Shown here piece by piece: positions 44,819 to 53,494 of a stretch of 64,000 bases of DNA. Every line of letters begins with the position of its first letter. Positions within the stretch are counted from its first letter, which is position 1. Source of the DNA: Bacteroidota bacterium (GTDB taxonomy: Bacteria > Bacteroidota > Bacteroidia > J057 > JADKCL01); contig JADKCL010000006.1 in NCBI GenBank assembly GCA_016718825.1, positions 1 through 64,000 of the forward strand, given 5' to 3'. The notes under the pieces were generated by a model. It was not told where the DNA came from, searched no databases, and was given only the letters and a program-made list of their open reading frames with translations. Both the position numbers and the translations under genes were made by a program.

Positions 44819-46234
44819 TCAGGCTTTCATGACCTTGCTTTGGCAGACGAAGTTGGTACGCGGAATCTCCGTGCCGGAAATCGCCTTGAATCCGCCTTCC
44901 ACTTCAGAGAAATTGCGGTAGCCACGTGCTTGCAAAATGCTGGCAGCGATCATGCTCCGGTATCCGCCCGCGCAATGCAGGAAGAAATGTTGCTCCGGGT
45001 TGATGTCCTTCACCCATTCGTTGATGTAGGCGAGCGGCTTGCTGTAGGCATCTTCGACGTGCTCTGCCGCATATTCGCTTTCTTTGCGCACATCGACCAC
45101 GACCGATTGCGCAGCATCGAAGCGCTCGGCAAATGTTGCGGCGCTGATGCGGTTGATTTGGTCGATTTCCTTGCCTGCATGCTGCCAAGCCGCAAATCCA
45201 CCTTTAAGATGACCCAAAACGTTGTCAAAGCCTACGCGGCTGAGGCGGGTCACCGTTTCTTCCTCTTTGCCGGCATCTGTGACCAACAGGATCGGTTGCT
45301 TCACGTCCACGATCATGGCGCCCACCCAGGGAGCAAAATCGCCGTTCAAGCCGATGCTGATCGACTGCGGGATATGGCCGAGGGCAAAAGTGCCGCTGTC
45401 ACGGGTGTCAAGAATCAAGGCATGCTGCGATTCGGCCACGGCCTCAAATGCATCCGCCGAGAGACTGGTCATTCCTTGATTCCGCACATTCTCAAAGCTT
45501 TCGTAGCCCGACTTGTTCATGCCGACATTGGCGCCAAAATAACCTGGAGGCGGGGTAAGCCCCTCGGTCACAGCTGCGATGAAGGCCTCCTTGTTGGGTT
45601 GGTTCAAGGCATAATTCATCCGCTTTTGGTTGCCGAGGCTATCGACGGTTTCTTTCATCATGTTTTTGCCGCAGGAGCTGCCGGCGCCATGGGCAGGATA
45701 AACGGTCACGTCGTCGGCCAAGGGCATGATTTTGGTCATCAGGCTTTCGTAGAGCAAGCCTGCAAGCTGCTCTTGGGTCATGTCTGCGGCCTTTTGGGCC
45801 AAGTCAGGACGCCCGACGTCTCCCAAAAACAAAGTGTCTCCGCTGAAGATTGCATGGTCTTTGCCATTTTCGTCGATCAGCAAAAAGGTGCTGCTTTCCA
45901 TCGTATGGCCGGGGGTATGCAATACCTTGATTTTGACTTTACCGAGGTTGAAGATTTGTCCGTCGGTGGCGGTGATCGACTCAAAATTGGTCTTGGCACT
46001 GGGTCCGAAGATGATCGGGGCGCCGGTTTTGCGGCTCAAATCCAAGTGTCCCGAAACAAAGTCGGCATGGAAGTGGGTCTCGAAGATATACTTCAACTGT
46101 ACACCGTCTTGTGCCAACCGGTCGAGGTACGGCTGTACTTCGCGCAACGGGTCGATGATGGCGGCTTCGCCTTCGGAAACGATGTAGTAGGCACCTTGTG
46201 CCAAGCATCCTGTGTAAATCTGTTCTATTCTCAT
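44819..46234 (-). CDS. Persulfide dioxygenase-rhodanese fusion
   Basis: The ATG at 46234 begins MRIEQIYTGCLAQGAYYIVS. Residues 1-240 form a metallo-beta-lactamase domain with THFHADFVSGH (His54, His56, Asp58, His63), LHTPGHTMES and FSGDTLFLGDVGRPDL, the ETHE1-type persulfide dioxygenase pattern. Two rhodanese domains follow. The first lacks the catalytic Cys (LLVTDAGKEEE), and the second has it in FLHCAGGYRSM. The enzyme oxidises glutathione- or similar persulfides to sulfite, and the rhodanese part exchanges sulfur with thiosulfate. It is cytosolic and lies just downstream of the TauE/SafE exporter gene. Confidence 0.93.
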   Translation of the reverse strand: MRIEQIYTGCLAQGAYYIVSEGEAAIIDPLREVQPYLDRLAQDGVQLKYIFETHFHADFVSGHLDLSRKTGAPIIFGPSAKTNFESITATDGQIFNLGKVKIKVLHTPGHTMESSTFLLIDENGKDHAIFSGDTLFLGDVGRPDLAQKAADMTQEQLAGLLYESLMTKIMPLADDVTVYPAHGAGSSCGKNMMKETVDSLGNQKRMNYALNQPNKEAFIAAVTEGLTPPPGYFGANVGMNKSGYESFENVRNQGMTSLSADAFEAVAESQHALILDTRDSGTFALGHIPQSISIGLNGDFAPWVGAMIVDVKQPILLVTDAGKEEETVTRLSRVGFDNVLGHLKGGFAAWQHAGKEIDQINRISAATFAERFDAAQSVVVDVRKESEYAAEHVEDAYSKPLAYINEWVKDINPEQHFFLHCAGGYRSMIAASILQARGYRNFSEVEGGFKAISGTEIPRTNFVCQSKVMKA

Positions 46235-46344
46235 TGTGCTAACGTGATTCATGTTTTTCTGGAGGAAAATTGAAAGGAAAAGGAAACTCGAATTGCGAGG
46301 AAATGATGGGTGAAGTACCCATTCAAAAGACGGCTATCGCGTAC

Positions 46345-46364
46345 CTTGGGTTATGTAACTCAAG
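46345..46364. promoter_or_regulatory. Palindrome CTTGGGTTA-TG-TAACTCAAG
   Basis: This is a near-perfect inverted repeat (8 of 9 pairs) covering the stop of the TauE/SafE gene, about 110 bases upstream of the persulfide dioxygenase start. It contains TAAC/GTTA half-sites like those at 47213-47259. It could be a Crp/Fnr-type operator or part of a terminator. Confidence 0.4.
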
Positions 46365-47163
46365 ATGCAGGGAATACCAATTCTTTGATAATAATATAGA
46401 TACCCATGACCAGGACAAACCATCCAAAGGCCGGTTTGAGTTTGGCACCGTCGATGCGTTTGGAAAGCGCGGTTCCAATAAAGATACCTACAACGGCAAA
46501 GGCCGTGATGGTGAGCAGGAATTGCCAGTCGATGGGAGTATCACCGGATTCGCCGAGGAATCCGATCAGGGATTTTGCTGCGATGATCACCAAAGATGTG
46601 CCAACGGCTTCCTTCATCGGCAATTTGCTCAAGACGACGAGGGCAGGAATGATCAGAAATCCACCTCCCGCACCTACCAAACCTGTGAGAATGCCCACCA
46701 CGCCACCTTCGAGAAGGATCAGCGGATAATTGAATTTCTGCGCAGCGGCGGCGCCTTCAGGGGCAGCCTTGGCTTTTTTGATCATGCTGTAGGAAGCTGC
46801 AATCATCAAGATCGCAAACAATACCATCATCAGGATCGACTTCGTGACCATAAATCCGCCCACCTCAAAAATCTCCTTCGGAATGGCCGGCACGATCCAG
46901 GCACGGGTGGCAAACACGGCAATGATCGACGGAATCCCGAAGATGATCGCGGTCTTCACATTCACCAAGCCCTTGCGGAAATAGCTCACCGAGCCGACGG
47001 CCGAGGTCAGTCCGACCACAAACAGGGAGTAGGCGGTCGCAAGCACCGGATCCACCCGAAACAGGTAAACGAGCACGGGCACCGTCAAAATGCTACCGCC
47101 GCCGCCGATCAGACCCAGAGACACACCAATGATAATTGCTGAAAAGTATCCAATATATTCCAT
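46360..47163 (-). CDS. TauE/SafE family sulfite/sulfonate exporter
   Basis: The 267-residue membrane protein has about eight helices in two similar halves. The first helix carries SAIIIGVSLGLIGGGGSILT, and the second half repeats GIVGILTGLVGAGGGFLIIP-like residues (ILTGLVGAGGGFLIIPALVV), the family hallmark. TauE/SafE proteins export sulfite, sulfoacetate or related anions. Next to persulfide dioxygenase, which makes sulfite, export of sulfite is the likely job. Two candidate operators lie upstream. Confidence 0.92.
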   Translation of the reverse strand: MEYIGYFSAIIIGVSLGLIGGGGSILTVPVLVYLFRVDPVLATAYSLFVVGLTSAVGSVSYFRKGLVNVKTAIIFGIPSIIAVFATRAWIVPAIPKEIFEVGGFMVTKSILMMVLFAILMIAASYSMIKKAKAAPEGAAAAQKFNYPLILLEGGVVGILTGLVGAGGGFLIIPALVVLSKLPMKEAVGTSLVIIAAKSLIGFLGESGDTPIDWQFLLTITAFAVVGIFIGTALSKRIDGAKLKPAFGWFVLVMGIYIIIKELVFPAS

Positions 47164-47212
47164 GTACTACGCTTTGATGATGCAATACTACGTCGGCATT
47201 TGAGGGCCCTCC

Positions 47213-47259
47213 GTGACTCATGTTACTGGGTCGTCTTGTGGCTTTGTAACTTTGGTTAC
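47213..47259. promoter_or_regulatory. Two Crp/Fnr-like sites GTRAC-N4-GTTAC upstream of the sulfur genes
   Basis: GTGACTCATGTTAC (47213-47226) and GTAACTTTGGTTAC (47246-47259) are inverted repeats with the same half-sites and spacing, centred 33 bases (about three helical turns) apart. They lie 50-95 bases upstream of the minus-strand TauE/SafE start. A Crp/Fnr-family regulator is the likely reader. None is encoded in the window. Confidence 0.5.
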
Positions 47260-47472
47260 GCTGTTTGTGATTGATTTTACTTTAAGGATTGTCTTGTGGA
47301 TGGGTGACTTTGACCCCCAAAATGGGACCACTGACCAATGTGGAATGGCGGCTTCGCGTGCGCCCAAGACGCTTGCTCAATGGGTAACGTAGGTTTATGT
47401 GGATACCAGACAGATCAGTGACGGGGGAAAAGAGGTCCGATGATTGGGGGCAAGTCAACTTTCCACTGTCAA

Positions 47473-47772
47473 CTACTCCACAAACACCTTCCTGAAAACC
47501 ACATCCGGCCCCAATACAAACTTGACCAGATAGATCCCAGCCGCAAATTGCGCCATGTCCAGTTGCGCGGCATGCCCGTCTGCGCCTTGCGTTCCTTGTG
47601 CGGATGCGTTCATCTCTGCGCTGGCGCTGTTGTACATCCGCAGCGTGACGTCCATCTCCATCGGCAATATGTAGGCGAGGGGCAATGCGCCATCGGTCGG
47701 ATTGGGGTAGCAATTCACCGTGACGGCTGAGCGTGGTTGCGTAACGGCTGTGGAGACACTTGGCCCAGAGAA
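47473..47772 (-). pseudogene. T9SS sorting-domain fragment
   Basis: The minus-strand frame reads VNCYPNPTDGALPLAYILPM, then DVTLRMYNSASAEMNAS and AGIYLVKFVLGPDVVFRKVF, a T9SS type A domain. A stop at about 47773 lies before it, so the cargo protein and signal peptide are gone. It is a 3' relic of an exported protein. The bases between 47259 and 47472 show no gene. Confidence 0.65.
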
Positions 47773-47887
47773 TAGTCAAAAACCGAAACCATCATCACGG
47801 TCATCGATCTACGCACAGGAAAGTTGGGCTTCTCAAAAGTCAATCCATCTTGCGGTGTTACCCATTCAATATGAAACGGAACCTAAA

Positions 47888-48535
47888 TTAGTCACCAATT
47901 TTCTCCAACACGGGTATATCATCCATTTTTTCTAAGCGGTTGGCAAGCCCTTTTTTAAAGTCGATCAAATCCGTTTCGGCTTTCACCAATTCTGCATGCA
48001 ATTTTTCTTGTCCTTTATCAGTTTTTTTAAGCTTGCGTAAAATTTCATAAACTTCTCCTTCAACTTCCATTATTTGAAGTCGCTTATAATAGGTCAGGCT
48101 TTCAGTCATATGTGCCAGCGCAATCATTGCAGTTAAAAACGGGTGGTTATTCGTTACATTGACTTCTTTTAATTTCCCGTGTTCAAGTTCCACTTTTAGT
48201 GCAAAAGCAAATTCCTCCATGTTGAATTCCTCATGCTTGCTTTTTGGGTCCAAATATGCTTTGATTGCCTCAACATTATTCATTGTTGAAAGATCTATGG
48301 ATGTTTCCTTTTTGTCATTTAGATCTTTGTAAATAACATTTCTGATAGCTCTGGCTTCCGCTATTGTCGGATCATTCTTTGGATCTTCAAAATCTCTTTC
48401 TGCCCAATCCCAATCTTTAGGATGAACAGGCTTTATGTATTTCTCGCAGAAATCTCTCACGTCATTTTTCAGACTGATGAATTCCCCGTCTCTTTTTATG
48501 TAAACCTCCTGATATACTCCACTAGCTTTTGCCAT
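47888..48535 (-). CDS. DUF5661-like helical protein
   Basis: The 215-residue soluble protein begins MAKASGVYQEVYIKRDGEFI. Residues of about 105-165 carry the DUF5661 pattern: MEEFAFALKVELEHGKLKEV, NVTNNHPFLTAMIALAHMTE and then LTYYKRLQIMEVEGEVYEIL. DUF5661 is of unknown function and is common in phage and bacterial mobile regions. The C-terminal 50 residues form charged helices (LHAELVKAETDLIDFKKGLA). It is AT-richer than its neighbours, which hints at transfer. Confidence 0.65.
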   Translation of the reverse strand: MAKASGVYQEVYIKRDGEFISLKNDVRDFCEKYIKPVHPKDWDWAERDFEDPKNDPTIAEARAIRNVIYKDLNDKKETSIDLSTMNNVEAIKAYLDPKSKHEEFNMEEFAFALKVELEHGKLKEVNVTNNHPFLTAMIALAHMTESLTYYKRLQIMEVEGEVYEILRKLKKTDKGQEKLHAELVKAETDLIDFKKGLANRLEKMDDIPVLEKIGD

Positions 48536-48726
48536 TTTGTCTTCCTATAATATTAAACAGTTTTTATGAAGAAGTAGAACATACTTCTCGTTGAGTGTCT
48601 TTTCAAATATGCTTGCAGGTAACGGTCCGCGGCTTCGCGCTTGCTCTGAGGGATTGCGTGAATCCGCAGTGTACCGTTTCTGTGCAGCCTGATTTGCACC
48701 GCCTTTCAGATTGAAATTTCGCGGGG

Positions 48727-49413
48727 TCACGTTGTCTTTTTCACGGCCTCCAAAAGCAATTTGGCCGTAGCCTCGGAAGAGCCTGGGTTTTGACCTGTAA
48801 TCAATACCCCGTCTTGCTGCACATGCGATGCCCAATCAGCTCCTTTGGAGTAAATCGCGCCATGTTTCGTGAGTTCATCTTCGAGCGAAAAAGGCACGAC
48901 CTTCGTCAATTTGACGGCCTCTTCTTCCGTGTTGGAGAAACTTGTCACGTGCTTTCCTTTTACCAATGGTTCCCCGTTTTTCGTTTTGACATTCACCAAG
49001 GCCGCAGGCGCGTGGCAAACAAATGCGACAGGTTTTTGATGGTTGTAAAATGCCTCGATCAATTGAATCGAGTGCTGATCCGTTGCCAAATCCCACAATG
49101 GGCCATGACCTCCGGGATAAAAAACAGCGTCATAATCCGCTTGATCGACAGTGCTCAGCTTCTGCGAATGCGCCACTTTGTCCATTGCGACATTGTCTTT
49201 GGAAAACCGTTCTGTAGAAGGCGTTTGCGCTTCAGCGACCTCGCTTTTAGGATCAACAGGAGGTTGTCCTCCATGCGGTGAAGCAATAGTGATTTCAGCT
49301 CCGGCATCCGCCAAAACATAATAAGGACTTGCAAATTCTTCGATCCAAAAGCCTGTTTTTTCACCCGTATTTCCCAATTCGCTATGGGAAGTCAATACGA
49401 TTAATACTTTCAT
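48727..49413 (-). CDS. DJ-1/PfpI family protein (Hsp31/glyoxalase III-like)
   Basis: The 228-residue protein has the class I glutamine amidotransferase-like fold. It contains KVLIVLTSHSELGNTGEKTG, then YDAVFYPGGHGPLWDLATD, the nucleophile elbow PVAFVCHAPAALVN with the reactive Cys, and SFSNTEEEAVKLTKVVPFSL. Relatives detoxify methylglyoxal or act as holdase chaperones. It is cytosolic and stands alone. Confidence 0.9.
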   Translation of the reverse strand: MKVLIVLTSHSELGNTGEKTGFWIEEFASPYYVLADAGAEITIASPHGGQPPVDPKSEVAEAQTPSTERFSKDNVAMDKVAHSQKLSTVDQADYDAVFYPGGHGPLWDLATDQHSIQLIEAFYNHQKPVAFVCHAPAALVNVKTKNGEPLVKGKHVTSFSNTEEEAVKLTKVVPFSLEDELTKHGAIYSKGADWASHVQQDGVLITGQNPGSSEATAKLLLEAVKKTT

Positions 49414-49835
49414 ACCTTCAACTTTTACCTCAATCGTGAAACAAAAAAAACCTATTTAAGCCTTTCAATGTCATTACCGTCCTGTTTTGAGGCAATTTCA
49501 TGATCCAGCACTTGGCCAAAGTTCGGGGTGCTGTACACCTTTTGTGATACACAATGGGGCATGATTGTTATACAATTCACGCAATGGAATCCGTGAGGCG
49601 GCAAAAAGGCAGGCATAAGATGGGAGGTTACTAAAAACATATCCTTCATCAAAAAACGTGAGAAATGTAAACAGTTTCCCGAAGGATGTAAAAGGGAATG
49701 CAACTTCGTGCCCTACCTTTCGAAGATGATGGATAGTGCAGCAAATCCGAGAAAGTCCTTGCGTGACGCGATAAAGCAAGGTGGCAAAAAAGAAGTCGGT
49801 GAAAGGGGCGAATAAGCTTTTACTGCAACGAAAAC
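49414..49835. other. 420-bp intergenic region, no confident gene
   Basis: Minus-strand frames at 49452-49703 and 49498-49779 are open, but neither keeps a recognisable pattern. The C-terminal part of the first (YSTPNFGQVLDHEIASKQDG) could be a relic of a coding sequence. It would contain the promoters of the divergent genes on either side. Confidence 0.35.
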
Positions 49836-51542
49836 ATGAAAGAAATCATCTTGGGAATTAAAACGACTTCAGAAAAACCTGCTGTGGGCAGAAGTAAACG
49901 ACGACTCAGGAGGCTGTTGGTTGTCTTTTTTTCGTTGGGAATGTTGGCTTGGGGCGGTTGGTTTTGGCTTACGCGCTATTTGGAGCAACGTTTGGTCCAA
50001 GTGGTGACCGATGCAGGAATGCAAATCTCCTATCAGGCAGTTGATTTTCATCTTTTTCCGCCCGGCATTTCCTTCAAAGATGCGCACCTCAACTCGGTCA
50101 AATCATCCAAATCCGATGATAGTTTGGACTTCTCCGTCCGCCATGCGAAGGCTTCGTTGGAATGGGGAAGAATCTTTGATGGGCATTTCCTCGAACTTTC
50201 CAGGTTGGAATTGCGTGATGGAGCGCTGTTTTTTTCTCCACAAGATACCCTTCATGATTCGTTGGCCACGCCTTCCAAGAAAATAATCAATCCTCAAAGC
50301 TGGCAAATCGAACAGTTTGAATTGCGCAATATCGACCTTGCTATGGCAGGCGAAAACGGTGGTGGACTTAAAATACAGTCTTTGTCGGGTTCGGTGATCG
50401 CCCAGCATACCGATGACGGCTACCAATATGGCTTCCTCACGCGCCCGCTCACGTTTTTGGTCACTGATTGTGAATTGAGCACGGCATTCAAATACCATGA
50501 ACTCAAAGCCGATACGCTTGCCTACAACATGGATGCGCAAACATTTCGCGCTGTCGGGATTCACCTCAAGCCCAAAGTGAATTGCAGCTACACCGACCTA
50601 AACGAACCATTTATCACCCTCCTTGCACAATTTTCGGCACCCGAAGCGGTCATCTCCGGGATTGTTTGGGCCTATACCGATTCCTTGCGGTGGCGTGCCT
50701 CGAAAATGGAACTGACCAGTCCGGTGGTTACGCTCGTCCAAAACAAAGATAGACCCTTGAAACCAGGGGTACGCCCCATGCCCCAAGCTTGGATTGAAGC
50801 CGTTCCCTTTTTGTTTATCGTCGATACCATTCATGCCAGTGATGCCGCTCTCAACTATACATTCACGCCCGACAATGCCGCGATTCAGGGTCGCGTTGCC
50901 ATTGACAAATGGGAATTGTTTTGGTTGGGCTATGGCAACAACAGTTCCCGAGCGCGGACATTCAGCGTGAGAACAAAGATGCGTTGGATGCAAAGCGTAT
51001 GGATGACCGGCGAAGCCATCATGAGCTACGACGATCCCAACTATGGCTTCGTGGTGAACGGTAATTTTAGCGAGGGTGACTTTTCACGTTTTAATCCCGT
51101 GATCGAAGCATCCGAAGGGTTCAAATTTCTCTCCGGCCATTGCACCGGATTGCGATTTTCAATGAAAGGAGACGACGAGCGATGCAATGGCATGATGTGG
51201 CTCGAATACGAAGACGTCAAGATCGGTTTCGGTGACCACAGCGACGACAAAGCCAAAGGAGAGTCCAAAGACAAGGCCAAAGCAAAAGGCAAAGCTCAAG
51301 GAAAAGGCAAGGATCGAAAAGACAAAGGAAAAGACAAGGATCGAAACAAGGACAAGATCAAAGACAGCGACAAAAAGCAACGCTTGAAAGCCTTCATCGT
51401 CAATCACATCATCATTCGCAAGGGCACCAAAGGCGAGGTCATGGAATTGGAAGTCAGTGCAGTGCGCAATCAACAACAATCCATCATCGCCTTTTGGCTC
51501 AAATGGCTGATGTCAGGGATTATGAGTGGGCTGAAGAGGTGA
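49836..51542 (+). CDS. AsmA-like envelope protein with a Lys/Asp/Gly-rich insert
   Basis: The 568-residue protein has one N-terminal transmembrane helix (LLVVFFSLGMLAWGGWFWLT). A long region of AsmA/DUF748-type strands follows: VTDAGMQISYQAVDFHLFPP, FSVRHAKASLEWGRIFDGHF and LSRLELRDGALFFSP. Residues of about 475-520 are a highly charged run of K, D and G (KDKAKAKGKAQGKGKDRKDK) that interrupts the domain, after which the fold resumes (RLKAFIVNHIIIRKG). AsmA-like proteins span the periplasm and are linked to lipid transport. The insert probably arose from codon-repeat expansion. Confidence 0.65.
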   Translation: MKEIILGIKTTSEKPAVGRSKRRLRRLLVVFFSLGMLAWGGWFWLTRYLEQRLVQVVTDAGMQISYQAVDFHLFPPGISFKDAHLNSVKSSKSDDSLDFSVRHAKASLEWGRIFDGHFLELSRLELRDGALFFSPQDTLHDSLATPSKKIINPQSWQIEQFELRNIDLAMAGENGGGLKIQSLSGSVIAQHTDDGYQYGFLTRPLTFLVTDCELSTAFKYHELKADTLAYNMDAQTFRAVGIHLKPKVNCSYTDLNEPFITLLAQFSAPEAVISGIVWAYTDSLRWRASKMELTSPVVTLVQNKDRPLKPGVRPMPQAWIEAVPFLFIVDTIHASDAALNYTFTPDNAAIQGRVAIDKWELFWLGYGNNSSRARTFSVRTKMRWMQSVWMTGEAIMSYDDPNYGFVVNGNFSEGDFSRFNPVIEASEGFKFLSGHCTGLRFSMKGDDERCNGMMWLEYEDVKIGFGDHSDDKAKGESKDKAKAKGKAQGKGKDRKDKGKDKDRNKDKIKDSDKKQRLKAFIVNHIIIRKGTKGEVMELEVSAVRNQQQSIIAFWLKWLMSGIMSGLKR

Positions 51543-51635
51543 GAGGGTTGATTCCGGCAATCGGGGACCATGCATTCCGGCGCATAGGAGACCAATTTTG
51601 GACGCGTTTCAAAGATCAAAACAACGTTACAGGTA

Positions 51636-53013
51636 GTGTTTCACAAAGTGTGTCAGAACTTCCCTTGTTGGGAGGTGGAGAGAAGTTGGGCCGTGCGTGA
51701 GCTTGTGCGCTTCTTCGGCTCCCAACAAGACCCCTCGCGAGGAGAGCGACGTCATAATGGTAAACGTAGCCTGTCACCAAATATAATGGATAATTCGGAC
51801 AAGACTGCATTCCAATTGAATACAGGCTTGTTCCATTTTTGGGTGATACGTTCCTGAACCAAATAGAGCAGTTTCATAAGCGCCTGCTCGGACGTGAAAG
51901 CCCCCTTTGTCTTGGTGCTTTGCGCAATTGCCTGTTGAATGCCTCGATGGTGTTGGTGGTGTAGACAACCCTGCGGATGTGGTCGGTGTACTGAAAATAA
52001 TTGGAGAGGCGGCCCCAGTTTCGCCTCCAAGACTCAATCACTGTCGGATATTTCTTCCCCCAATCCTTTTCAAGGTCGTCGAGCTTCATTTCGGCCTTTT
52101 CCTTGGTCTCAGCCCTGTAAACCTTCTTCAAGTCCTCCATGAACGCCTTGACGTCCTTGTCCGGAATGAACCTCACGCTATTGCGGATCTGGTGGACGAT
52201 GCACAGTTGCACCTCGGTTTGCGGGAAAACGCACTCGATCGCCTCGGCGAAGCCCTTGAGGTTGTCGATGCAGGCGATGAAGATGTCCTCGACGCCCCGC
52301 TGCCGCAAGTCCGTAACGACACCGAGCCAGAACTTGGCACCCTCGGATTCCCCCAAGTACATCCCCAGGAGGCTTTTGTACCCTTCGTTGTTCACCCCGA
52401 TCACGCAATATACCGCCATAGGGACGACCCGACCATCCTTGCGAACCTTGAAATGGATCGCGTCCAGCCATACGAATGGATAAACGGCATCCAGTGGTCT
52501 TGTCCTCCATTCCTGCACCAGCGGCCAGACCTTGTCCGTGATCCTGGTTATCGTTGACTCAGAGATCTCGACCCCGTATATCTGCATCATCTGCGCACTG
52601 ATGTCCTGATAACTAGTTCCTTGGCTGTAGAGCAGAAGAATCGTTTCGTCCAGATCGGAACTCAGAACATTGCTCCGCTTGGAAACAATCCTCGGCTGGA
52701 AAGTACCGTCACGATCACGTGGCGGTGCTATTTCAACCGTCCCAAGATTCGTCTTGACTTGCTTTTTGCCATGACCGTTTCGACGATTGGAACTCTCTTC
52801 ACCGTCTAAGTGCTCTGCCATCTCAGCTTCCAAGGCAGACTCCAAAAACGCCTTCAATAACGGAGTGAAAACCCCGTCCGTCCCCAACAACGGCGAACCA
52901 GACCTGATACGATCAGTTGCTGTCTTTTGGAACGCTTCAAAATCAAAATTCTCGCTTTTTGCCATATGTGTCTAAGTTAAAAATTTTAAAACTTGACACA
53001 CTTTTTGAAATAC
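51636..53013 (-). mobile_element. IS256-family insertion sequence
   Basis: Terminal inverted repeats are GTGTTTCACAAAGTGTGTCA at 51636-51655 and, inverted, GTATTTCAAAAAGTGTGTCA at 52994-53013. They enclose one transposase gene. The bases flanking the two ends (tacaggta on the left, tctccacg on the right) do not match, so no 8-base target duplication is seen. Either end may be rearranged. The transposase has a frameshift near its 3' end. Confidence 0.85.
51752..52965 (-). CDS. IS256-family transposase (one frameshift near the C-terminus)
   Basis: The protein has the Transposase_mut pattern: RRNGHGKKQVKTNLGTVEIA, then the DDE acidic residues in VWLDAIHFKVRKDG, IACIDNLKGFAEAIECVFPQ and TNTIEAFNRQLRK. 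After this the frame changes at the TTT at 51919-51921. Adding one base gives RKSTKTKGAFTSEQALMKLL and VFNWNAVLSELSIIFGDR, ending at 51752. As sequenced the frame stops at 51874. Intact length would be about 404 residues, normal for the family. It catalyses copy-out transposition. Confidence 0.9.
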
Positions 53014-53494
53014 TCTCCACGCACACGCCCACTTCGCCCTCACGCATAGACACACTCACTCTGCATACGCACACACTCACACGCCGCCCTCAAACGCCGC
53101 GCTAGCGGCCCTAGCAGCCCATTCATCATGTGATATATTCAACAACATCATCCCGCTCATGGTATGAATTGTAACCATTCCCCTCTCCGTTCTTGCGGTT
53201 CTCCCGACTCTCGGGATGAACCCCAACAAAGGAGAAGGGAGGCTTATTGACAATTGTCAAATTTGCCCATCGTGGTTGCATCGCTTTGACCGATTACTTT
53301 TACAAAGCTCCCCTTAAACAAATGGCCGCTGCCTACATTGTCTGAAATAGCCCAGTTGACCTGTCTCAGCAAGCCAACTCGCATCCTCCGCCAATATTTC
53401 CCTCCGATTTGACAGGAAATGTCTTCCATTTCATGGTTTTGTGTACCTTCGAATGTGCTTGCACAGAACCTGCTGCTGTTTGAGCCTGCCAACA
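53014..53494. other. 480-bp region between the IS and hsdR
   Basis: The part next to the IS is low in complexity, with many CACAC and CACTC steps (53020-53100). The rest shows no gene. It presumably carries the hsdR promoter, but I see no clear consensus. Confidence 0.4.

Noticed and set aside
44672..46273. 533-codon plus-strand open frame
   Set aside because: It is the antisense shadow of the persulfide dioxygenase-rhodanese gene.
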